From Streptoverticillium olivoreticuli subsp. olivoreticuli (lineage in GTDB: Bacteria > Actinomycetota > Actinomycetes > Streptomycetales > Streptomycetaceae), in NCBI RefSeq assembly GCF_003391135.1, contig NZ_CP031455.1, positions 62,001 to 126,000 of the forward strand: 64,000 nt of DNA. Direction: 5' to 3'. Shown piece after piece: positions 19,701-26,277 of this stretch. Numbering within the stretch: the first letter of the stretch is position 1; every line of letters begins with the position of its first letter. A program made the position numbers and the translations under genes. The notes under the pieces are model-generated. The model was given only the letters and a program-made list of their open reading frames with translations. It ran no database searches and was not told the DNA's origin.

Positions 19701-20309
19701 TCCGACTTCCCCGACTACGACTGGGCAGTACGACTGGGCGAACCCGACCGGCTCGGCGACGGCCTGCTCGCCTTTCACCCCGACCACGATCCCGACCACA
19801 TCTACACGATCCACCCCCCGCAGGACCCCACTGACTGTCTGCGTCACATCACCCCTGACAACTCCCCACGCCTCAAAGCCCGCCACCACCCCCACAGGCC
19901 GACCACCCCGGACCAGGACATCCAGTACCTCACGCTGCTCATCGACCCGTCCGCTCTCATACACGCCACCACCGGAATCCTGCCCACGGCAGTCCTGAGC
20001 CTGCCCGGCCGATTCACCCAGCGCCCTCTGAACTCTCTCGAACTCTTCTTCCGCGTCGGTCCACTGCTCACCGTCTCCCGCACCACCAGCGGCGACCAGA
20101 TTCCCGACACTGTCCTCGTTGCCCCCCGACCTTCACTCCGCGTCGGCACGTGGGCCTGGGCCGAGCGCGACCGCGAAGGCGCTGAGAGTTCCCTCCCCCT
20201 CACCCCATCCGATGGCCGACCGCGCTTCACCGACGGCAAGCCCGTCGTACGCAACGGATTCCTCACGCTCACCCCCGCCGATCCTGACCAGGCCGACCGC
20301 ACTTCCTGA
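16764..20309 (+). CDS. Module A large protein, uncharacterised (1181 aa)
   Basis: The N-terminus has VVPVKLSALVINKDVQ, NFHRLNLHLNPEADPFDDL, GIYLQWELPDALRRGTHD and FPVVPNRWLITRR. The middle includes a helical stretch (HDLRRQLYDTWWLHSLPVLP) and VVLIRGAGMHEPMDTTTPLPCRP. Later come HTAFNMDARLRHH, FGRAHVLVEEG and a beta-rich end. No catalytic motif is obvious and no signal peptide is present. It starts one base after the previous stop with GGAG upstream, so the two are probably translationally coupled. The paralogue at 34526 is similar from end to end. I infer a scaffold or shell-like subunit; an enzyme of an unknown class is possible. Confidence 0.8.
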   Translation: MSQPLAPSDGLVVPVKLSALVINKDVQERSNFQRWQANFHRLNLHLNPEADPFDDLDLDMGDACHRGIYLQWELPDALRRGTHDATTDTTSFPVVPNRWLITRRAGEATAMWIVESDHLSRTTGTSPFVWTSPKDGVRRITRIGRVRPVTDTEPWVEPPFPTDTWKPAPGSFLTANGPGIPAFSHYQPYNENVFSFHDPLTRYEERPERFTYQVVGWYSDPQYDPLDKAQDVPGFEELLKGLNWTQAGSGDSTRTTIRRSYYAGMARLVDWTPDQPVESDLARNTRVAVGNSSLDALTAMVTDAGDSTLESAPALLEALQYGMLDKIDQPDGMLDLRLKIREYWFTHGPGGYFWQITDPATGPDDGTAADVDTDERAELIALNDAQAAYDHAARELHDLRRQLYDTWWLHSLPVLPRDLDRAVLARELDPQAPESLARRVRDQLNALGDPVSPNGRVLRPTLEGSLAHNIQESIRALLARGLTLAGEKPAPEARLLKRVPTAPFRSPQDPVVLIRGAGMHEPMDTTTPLPCRPSQAVQYPGTAGDKTGSLLAAVPAPVRALVGELVCYATDEPQPPDGTIVPPPFVTDPWVQPWQPLYLEWQGDYHPVPYAKPDGTPRWTFHDDRYHWTTAPDDQLRQIDPIMLTGRCMLSAHTAFNMDARLRHHAQAHPDPDTRRRLESFAASTAEWDLMAQALSGFTAQLACHDVTRNVPPDGELRELVGPGWHAAPNPGELPAPFEGYPASPFQQIRAGQFAFTQLKIIDRFGRAHVLVEEGKGASFAAVTAQDVAPGKDEPTHPRLTGGCVHLRPGLLQGARLRFDLVDSANDSVLIDHDPGANPVCGWILPNRIEQALACYTPDGVALGELRSTTSASGDLQASWEAPPGSPVESLSQIKDIGLKHLYNFLNRIQGQGTSALTAALKSIDDTLQTVHPGNAHADTAPAVLAGRPLALVRSRLSLELDGPAITDPSWQHVLNRPQSDFPDYDWAVRLGEPDRLGDGLLAFHPDHDPDHIYTIHPPQDPTDCLRHITPDNSPRLKARHHPHRPTTPDQDIQYLTLLIDPSALIHATTGILPTAVLSLPGRFTQRPLNSLELFFRVGPLLTVSRTTSGDQIPDTVLVAPRPSLRVGTWAWAERDREGAESSLPLTPSDGRPRFTDGKPVVRNGFLTLTPADPDQADRTS

Positions 20310-20360
20310 TCCACGACAACTGGCCCTGGCCACAGGCCCTGCCACATATCGGAGAGATTC

Positions 20361-21455
20361 ATGACTACTGCTATCCAAAATCAGTCCTTGACCACAGCCG
20401 TCCTGACCCAGCCCGTCCCCCTCGCGGTCGGCCAGCCCGCCGCACTGGACATCATCATCTCCAACGGCGGTCAACACCCCGTCCACTGCGACCAGATCAT
20501 CATCGTCCTCCCCGCCGGCCACCTCGCCCAGGACCTCCTCGCCCCCGGCGAACGGCCCAACACCACCGCCCACGACACCACCAGAACCTGGACTTTCACC
20601 CAGATCCAGCCCGGCGTCATCGAAGGCCAGCCCCCAGACGAGGAACACACCTTCTACAAAGCTACCCCGGACACCGACAACACCACCCACGCCTTCACCA
20701 GAGCCGGACTCCGTCTCCGCCTCGACAACTTCCACACCAACGAAGAAGTCGGCACCGCCCGCCTCGAAGTCCGCACCCACGTCCGCCATCCCGGCACCAA
20801 CGACACCTGGACATGGGAATACTCCCACCACTACCTCGACAAATATCCCGCCCGCCCCGACCTCGTCCCCCTCACCAACCTCCGCATCGTCCAAGGAGGC
20901 GCCAGCAGCGAAACCGTCATCACCCAGACCGAACGCAACCAAAAATTCACCCTCAAATGGGACGGCCCCAACACGGCCTACACCCTCTACAGCCCCACCC
21001 TGCCAAACGGAAAAACCGACCTGGCCGACACCGTACGAGACCACACCATCGAAAAAGGCGTGGAACGAGACACCACCTTCACCCTCTGCGCAACAGCCCA
21101 GAGCGTAGGACACCAAAAAGACTCCTACCTCACCACCACCATCGCCGTCGAAGAGCCCAGCTTCCCGCATCTGACGGTCGACAAGATCACCGCAAACGGC
21201 GAGGAGAACTGGCGCGGAAGCAAGCTCCTCACCATCGACGGAGCCCTCAGAGTCGAAAAGGAGAGCCACTTCTTCGGAACCGTGTGCGGCGGAAAGGGCA
21301 CGCTCACCGTGGGCGATGACGTGGTCGCGCAGAAGGACCTCACCGTCAGCAAGGACATGAACGTCGCCGGCGCCGTCGAAGCGACCGGGGACATCACGAC
21401 CGACGCGCAGTTCCTCGACCCCAAGGGCACACCACTGCGAGGGAAGCTGACATGA
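20361..21455 (+). CDS. Fibre-like protein, module A (364 aa)
   Basis: Residues 1-270 are shared with the 531-residue protein at 38106 (LTTAVLTQPVPLAVGQPAAL, IIISNGGQ, YPARPDLVPLTNLRIV, FTLKWDGP, VERDTTFTL) and look like an all-beta base domain. The last ~90 residues turn into short repeats of the type 'xLTVSKDMNVAGAVEATGD', typical of triple-stranded phage tail-fibre or beta-helix stems. CGGAGAG lies upstream of the ATG. The stop overlaps the ATG of the next gene (ATGA at 21452-21455). I infer that the base domain docks to the complex and the stem joins a tip protein. Confidence 0.75.
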   Translation: MTTAIQNQSLTTAVLTQPVPLAVGQPAALDIIISNGGQHPVHCDQIIIVLPAGHLAQDLLAPGERPNTTAHDTTRTWTFTQIQPGVIEGQPPDEEHTFYKATPDTDNTTHAFTRAGLRLRLDNFHTNEEVGTARLEVRTHVRHPGTNDTWTWEYSHHYLDKYPARPDLVPLTNLRIVQGGASSETVITQTERNQKFTLKWDGPNTAYTLYSPTLPNGKTDLADTVRDHTIEKGVERDTTFTLCATAQSVGHQKDSYLTTTIAVEEPSFPHLTVDKITANGEENWRGSKLLTIDGALRVEKESHFFGTVCGGKGTLTVGDDVVAQKDLTVSKDMNVAGAVEATGDITTDAQFLDPKGTPLRGKLT

Positions 21456-22576
21456 CCGGCAAAATTACCATCGGCGGACGCCTCAAGGCCACGGGAAACG
21501 TCAAGACTGACGGCCACCTGAAGATCCGCAACCCGGCGGGCCGCAGCCAGGACTTCTTCTATGAGGGCACGGACGAAAAGCGAACGTTCACCGTCCCCGA
21601 CCACGTCACCATCCTCTCGCTGCATCTCCAGGGCGCCGGGGGCAATGATGCCTACGGGGTGAGCGGGGGCAAGGGCGCCGACATCCAGACCCTGCTCTAC
21701 GTCACTCCCGGGGACGTCATCGGCGTCCGCGTCGCCCGCTACGGAGCAAGGGCGGCCTCGGCACAGGTCTTCCACGGCGACACGCTGATCGCGGGCGCGG
21801 GCAGCGGCGGGGACGCCGGTTCGCCGGGCGGCCGTGGCAGCGACGGAGCCGCCGGGGACAGCGGCGGCGGCGGCTCGACGACCGGGGGCGGCGGCGGATC
21901 CGGCGGCACCGGTGGCAGCGGAGGACAGGGAGGCTCCGGGGGCGATGCCGGACTCGCCGACGCCGTCGGCGGAACGTTCGCGGGCACCGCGGGCAGGAAC
22001 GCGACCGACGGAAGCTCGGGCGACTGGGGAGGCAGCGGCGGCAACGGCTACGGCTCGGGGGCCTACAACGGCGGCGGTGGCGGAGGAGGAGGCGGAGGAG
22101 GGACGTTGTCCACGGCCGGATCCGGCGGTGGCGGCGGCAGCCAAGGCGGAAGCGGTGGCGGCGACGGCTCCGGACAAAGCGGTGGCTCGCAGGGCTCGCC
22201 CGTCACCGACGACGGTTCCAACCGCGGGGGATGGGGCGGCACGGGCGGTAGCGGCGGCGACGGCGGGCAAGGCGGCCGCGGCGGAGCGAACGGCAGCGGC
22301 TCCGGGACCGCGAGTGGCGGCCGCAGCGGCGCAACGGGCCAGGGCGGCGGAGGAGGCGGAGGAGCCGGCTCCGGGCAAGGGCTGTGGGGCTGGTACGCCG
22401 GAGGCGGAGGCGGCGGCGGCGGAGGCGGCGGAGCCGGCGGAGGCGGCGGTACCGGCGGCCACGGCGGCGACAGCTACTTCGACGCGGGCAAGGCCACCCT
22501 CGTCTCCGCCGACGTGACCAACACCGGCGCCGCGAAGGTCACCATCACGTGGGGAAATCACGTGTTCCCCACGTGA
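21452..22576 (+). CDS. Glycine-rich adhesin/tip-like protein (374 aa)
   Basis: The first ~30 residues (KITIGGRLKATGNVKTDGHL) continue the fibre-type repeats of the upstream protein. They are followed by a 'FTVPDHVTILSLHLQGAGG' strand block and about 210 residues of GG-rich repeats (residues ~120-345). The end is an all-beta cap (VTNTGAAKVTITW). This resembles the glycine-rich polyproline-II bundles seen in some phage adhesins and in PE_PGRS-like or ALK-type Gly-rich domains. Module B lacks a separate counterpart. ATGA overlap with the preceding gene implies coupled, perhaps stoichiometric, synthesis. Receptor binding at the tip of a fibre is my inference. Confidence 0.75.
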   Translation: MTGKITIGGRLKATGNVKTDGHLKIRNPAGRSQDFFYEGTDEKRTFTVPDHVTILSLHLQGAGGNDAYGVSGGKGADIQTLLYVTPGDVIGVRVARYGARAASAQVFHGDTLIAGAGSGGDAGSPGGRGSDGAAGDSGGGGSTTGGGGGSGGTGGSGGQGGSGGDAGLADAVGGTFAGTAGRNATDGSSGDWGGSGGNGYGSGAYNGGGGGGGGGGGTLSTAGSGGGGGSQGGSGGGDGSGQSGGSQGSPVTDDGSNRGGWGGTGGSGGDGGQGGRGGANGSGSGTASGGRSGATGQGGGGGGGAGSGQGLWGWYAGGGGGGGGGGGAGGGGGTGGHGGDSYFDAGKATLVSADVTNTGAAKVTITWGNHVFPT

Positions 22577-22588
22577 AATCGAAGTGCG

Positions 22589-22616
22589 CGGCCCGGCGTA
22601 GCCCTGCACCGGGCCG
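22589..22616 (+). terminator. Hairpin after module A
   Basis: CGGCCCGG (22589-22596) pairs with CCGGGCCG (22609-22616) across a 12-base loop, 12 bases after the stop codon of the Gly-rich gene. It has no T-run. It may terminate the module A operon. Confidence 0.5.
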
Positions 22617-22674
22617 TGGAACCGTAGACGGCACGAAAACCGTTACCCGGCTGCCTCGCCTTCCGGGGGCCCTG

Positions 22675-22792
22675 TTGGTTCCGTACCCTGCCATGCTCGA
22701 CGCCCCTTACGAGCTCGTCGAGCATGCCTCCTGGCCGACCCAAGCCCGTCGACGTGAGCTGAAGTCTCCGTGGAAAAAGCTGGGTTGCTTCA
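22675..22792 (+). pseudogene. IS5-family transposase, N-terminal fragment
   Basis: This frame encodes VPYPAMLDAPYELVEHAS and continues to KKLGCF, closely matching the N-terminus of the intact transposase at 22919 (VPYPSTLDVPYELVEHVS). It is cut at 22792 by the left end of that intact element. It is therefore a relic of an earlier relative, into which a second copy inserted. Confidence 0.8.
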
Positions 22793-23685
22793 GTGAACCT
22801 CTTTCATCCTGTCCCACGGGGGTGAAACGGGCAGGTCAGAGGCGATGGTTGGTGAAATGGCAGAGCCCCTTGTCGTTGGGGTGTTGATCTCACTCGACAC
22901 CGGCGCCAAGGGGCTCTGTTGGTCCCGTATCCTTCCACACTCGACGTTCCGTACGAGCTCGTTGAGCATGTCTCCTTGCCCATCCATGCTCGCCGACAGG
23001 AACTCGTCACCAGATGGAGGCGGTTGGGCTGCTTCAAGCAGGCCCTGCTGGTGCTGGCACATCTACGGAAGAACGAGACGTTCGCCCAGGTCGCAGGCGG
23101 TTTCGATGCCTCGGAGGCTACGGCCTGGAGGTATGTCGACAAGACACTGGAGGCCCCGGCCGCCCGGGCCCCGGGCCTGCGCGAGGCCCTCGTCGGCCTG
23201 GGTGAAGGAGACTTCGTCATCATTGACGGCACCCTCATCCCCACCGATCGCGTCGCCGCGGACGAACCGTACGACACCCAGAAGCACAAGCGGCATGGCA
23301 TGAACGTGCAGGTCGTCGCCCGCCCGGACGGAACCCCGCTGTGGTTCTCCCGCGCGCTGCCGGGACAGATCCACGACCTGACCGCCGCCCGGGCCCACGG
23401 CATCGTCCAGGCCTGCCTCACCCGGCAGATCCTGGTGCTGGCCGACCGCGCGTACCAGGGCGCCGGCGCCACCGTCCGTACCCCGCACTACGGCCACCGC
23501 GAACTCCCCAAGCACTACAGGAGGTTCAACCGCGCCCATGCCCGCCTCCGGACTCCCGGCGAACGCGCCTCCGCCCGGCTCAAGACCTGGCGTGTCCTAC
23601 GCCGGGCCCGGTGCTCAACCAACCGCATCATTCAGGCCGTCCACACCCTGCTGACCCGCGAGAGCTCAGGATGAAAGAAGTTCAC
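22793..23685 (+). mobile_element. IS5-family insertion sequence, apparently complete (893 bp)
   Basis: The ends are GTGAACCTCTTTCATCCTG and the complement of GTGAACTTCTTTCATCCTG, forming near-perfect terminal repeats extendable outward by TCA/TGA. It encodes one intact transposase. Related ends occur at 28441, 50275, 53127-53139 and 53140, so this element family has been active repeatedly in the region. Confidence 0.85.
22919..23674 (+). CDS. IS5-family transposase (DDE_Tnp_4 type)
   Basis: The 251-residue protein has an N-terminal helix-turn-helix region (about 20-90, AQVAGGFDASEATAWRYV) and a DDE core. The catalytic candidates are D103 (IIDGTLIPTDR), D176 (LADRAYQGAG) and E215 (GERASARLKTWRVLRR). 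The start shown is a TTG at 22919, which matches the equivalent position in the fragment at 22675. The frame is unbroken, so this is the only plausibly active transposase of its family in the window. Confidence 0.85.
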   Translation: MVPYPSTLDVPYELVEHVSLPIHARRQELVTRWRRLGCFKQALLVLAHLRKNETFAQVAGGFDASEATAWRYVDKTLEAPAARAPGLREALVGLGEGDFVIIDGTLIPTDRVAADEPYDTQKHKRHGMNVQVVARPDGTPLWFSRALPGQIHDLTAARAHGIVQACLTRQILVLADRAYQGAGATVRTPHYGHRELPKHYRRFNRAHARLRTPGERASARLKTWRVLRRARCSTNRIIQAVHTLLTRESSG

Positions 23686-23688
23686 TGA

Positions 23689-24381
23689 CGGTCGGGACGT
23701 TTCGCCGAGACCCCCGCTCTCAACGGCCTCAAGGACATGTCCCAGCTTCCGTTCATGTCTGCCAGACACGATCTTTCCACTGCCATCCCACAAGAGCTGG
23801 CAGAACTCATCGGTCAGGTTTCGATCAACGGACTGTCGGTGTGCTTCGACCTGCCGTCCATGACGCTGGCCAGTCCAGAACTGGAAGTGACGGCCACAGG
23901 ACATTGGCCCCTCATACCTGACCTGCTGACACTCGAGGATGTCCAACTGTGGTTCGTCCTGGCTCCTCACGCCGGCAGTGACCACCGGCTGCACGGCGGC
24001 CTGACCGCACACGGCAAGATCTCCGCGGACATCGAGCTCACCGCCTCGGCGACCTTCCCCGACCCCATCCTTCGGCTCACCGCTCACAACCCGGAAAGTC
24101 TCCGCTATCGCGAGGTGACAGAAATCGGACCTCTGCATCTCGAAGACGGAAGCGTTCACCTTCGCGATCTCCGTGCGGAGTACGGGTTCAGAAGCAAGGA
24201 GTTCTCCGCCGAATAATCTCTCGAATCCGACCTGCACATACCGGATCCGAGGCCGAACCGGAGCGAGTCACCGCTCAGGCTCACTGATTTCAAATTCCGG
24301 ATCAGCAAGAAAACCGACATACCGGTCGATGCCGCGATCGCAGCGACCATGGCGATCGGGAGCGCGGAGATACTCCTTTAA
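23689..24381 (+). pseudogene. Relic of a beta-rich carrier/adaptor-like gene
   Basis: Directly after the IS end an open frame (RSGRFAETPALNGLKD, then 159 residues from 23737) resembles an internal segment of the 592-residue protein at 24421. Both contain 'WPLIPDLLTLEDVQLWF/WPIVPGHLTLRDLHAEF'-type strand blocks. The frame stops at 24216, but coding-like sequence continues in another frame (SDLHIPDPRPN to SAEILL, ending at 24381). The 5' part is missing at the IS. It is thus a truncated and frameshifted fourth member of the family, presumably once with its own effector. Confidence 0.65.
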
Positions 24382-24420
24382 GGTGAACAGGATGAGAGAC
24401 GTCCAGTAGCGGAGAGAGAT

Positions 24421-26199
24421 ATGACACTTTCAGTAGCTGCTTTACGCAGGCTCGCTTCTCAAGGACAAGACCCGTTTACCCTGTCGGCGGAACAGCTGGC
24501 CATCGAAACTCAGGATCGATTCTTCGCCCGGTTCCTCGGCGGTGAACTACGGCTGGCCAAGCCAGTATTCGACTCTGAAAGCCTGACACTCCAGGGGACT
24601 CTCTCCTTGCCCGCTGTCAGCTCCTCGGAGCTCTCCGCGGTGGTGGAGTTCGCCCGGGACCCCGAAAACGACGTCGTTACCGGTCTCGTCATCACGGTCG
24701 ATCTTCCGCAATGGACTGTAGCCGCGGACTTCCTGCACGTGGATCTGAGCGGCCTGCGGCTTCTCGGATTCACTGCCCCGCATCTCGTGCTGTCCCTACT
24801 GCCCGATAAGTCCGGGAAGACGGTGAGCCTGGCCGAAGCGGCCGTATCGTTCTCGCGAGCCGGTTCATCGGGGACCGATCAGCGGTTCACTGCGCTGGTT
24901 TCACAGCGCGAGCCTGAGGGCGACTACATCATCAACGGGGCGTTCGGCGAAGGCCTGCCGCTGACAGACCTGGCAGCCCTCGCTCAAACACCAGGCCTTC
25001 CACGAGATCTCACGGCAACCGATCTCGCCCTGCCGCCTCAAGTGCCCCACACTGCTGTCACGCTCACCCTCCACGGGCTGCAGTTGGTCTACCAGCCGAA
25101 AACACACACTGTGACCAGCGCCTGGGTCGATGTCGGCATAGCCAGCGGATGGCCCATTGTCCCGGGCCATCTGACGCTGCGTGACCTGCATGCCGAATTC
25201 CACATCGGCCCACCGCCCCAGAAGAGCACCCAGCCAGGAGCCGACAGTGCCCGTCGGGCGATCCGTACGGAACTGACGGCTCGCCTCACCGCTATGGGCA
25301 TCGACATGGCGGCCACGATCAGCGTGCCGGACCTGGTCCTCACGGCCACACTCGGGACTGTGCCCGATCATCAGTTCCTTGCCCGCCACCTCTCGGGAAC
25401 GGGCCTGGGAGAGGGCCTTGAGCCACCGGACTTCGTCTACGCGCGCTGCGATATCAGACAGCGCACCTACGTCCTCATGTGTGGACTGAAGGCGGACTGG
25501 ACCATCGTCGACCCCATCACGTTGCGCGGGCTCATTCTCACTTTGAGCGGGGGACGTGGCCAGGTCCCAACAGCGGGCCTGCTCGGCACGCTGGAGATCG
25601 GCTCGTCCCAAGCCTGGCTGGACGCCGGAGGCAACGCACAGGGCTGGCATGTCAGTGGCCGAGCACGTGACATCAGCCTCACGGCACTGGACGCCTGGTT
25701 GCGCAAGACCCATGGCAGCGGACTCCCAGCCGCAGTGCGGGATCTCATCGTTGAGAACCTGCTCCTGTCCTTTGACACCAGCGGTCCCCGCTTCGACATC
25801 GGAGTCACCGGCAGCCTGCCGCTCAGCAGTACGCTGCAGGTCGACGCTTCCATGGACGCGTCCCTGACCAAGGGCAAAGCCGTCGGCGCTGCGCTGGACA
25901 CTGAAGTGTCCGCGGCGCTGTCCGTCGATCTGCCGGCCAAGGACGCCGCTCCTGAGCAGGCGTACTTCCTGGCAGAGCTCGCCACCGGTACTGCAGATCC
26001 TCACTTCAGTGCCTCGTGGACCGGAGAGCGAGGCGTGGCACTCTCCGAAATCTTCTCGCCCTTCGGCGTAATGGTCGGCGATCTTCCCGACGCGCACATC
26101 AACGAGCTCGCCCTGCGGACCGCACCAGGCAACGGTGGTCGCATGCTCAGCCTGCTTACCCGCACCGGCCACACACGGGCCGCGGTTGCCGCGCTCTGA
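24421..26199 (+). CDS. Beta-rich cassette protein, carrier/adaptor-like family (copy 2)
   Basis: The 592-residue protein has no named domain that I recognise. It starts with a short helical segment (VAALRRLASQGQDPFTL) and continues as repeated amphipathic strands. Recurring blocks of the form 'hLTLRDLHAEFHIGPP' and 'DWTIVDPITLRGLILTLSGG' suggest three or four repeats of one beta domain. No signal peptide is visible. GGAGAGAG precedes the ATG. The two-domain toxin gene follows after 78 bp on the same strand, mirroring the 582-to-2556 pairing. An adaptor or loading role for that toxin is inferred from this pairing. Confidence 0.75.
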   Translation: MTLSVAALRRLASQGQDPFTLSAEQLAIETQDRFFARFLGGELRLAKPVFDSESLTLQGTLSLPAVSSSELSAVVEFARDPENDVVTGLVITVDLPQWTVAADFLHVDLSGLRLLGFTAPHLVLSLLPDKSGKTVSLAEAAVSFSRAGSSGTDQRFTALVSQREPEGDYIINGAFGEGLPLTDLAALAQTPGLPRDLTATDLALPPQVPHTAVTLTLHGLQLVYQPKTHTVTSAWVDVGIASGWPIVPGHLTLRDLHAEFHIGPPPQKSTQPGADSARRAIRTELTARLTAMGIDMAATISVPDLVLTATLGTVPDHQFLARHLSGTGLGEGLEPPDFVYARCDIRQRTYVLMCGLKADWTIVDPITLRGLILTLSGGRGQVPTAGLLGTLEIGSSQAWLDAGGNAQGWHVSGRARDISLTALDAWLRKTHGSGLPAAVRDLIVENLLLSFDTSGPRFDIGVTGSLPLSSTLQVDASMDASLTKGKAVGAALDTEVSAALSVDLPAKDAAPEQAYFLAELATGTADPHFSASWTGERGVALSEIFSPFGVMVGDLPDAHINELALRTAPGNGGRMLSLLTRTGHTRAAVAAL

Positions 26200-26277
26200 A
26201 CCTTTCCCTGCCCCATTCACCGCCCTTTACCCGCCTGTCCGTCACCGCACGGGTACCTAGCGAAACGGATCCGCGTC

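Noticed and set aside
21790..22460. PE_PGRS-type mycobacterial protein
   Set aside because: The Gly-rich run resembles PGRS, but no PE domain precedes it. The N-terminus is fibre-like instead.
21125..22609. A 494-codon minus-strand Ala/Ser-rich open frame
   Set aside because: It is antisense to the Gly-rich gene. GGC repeats read backwards give Ala/Pro/Ser runs, and no ribosome binding site is seen.
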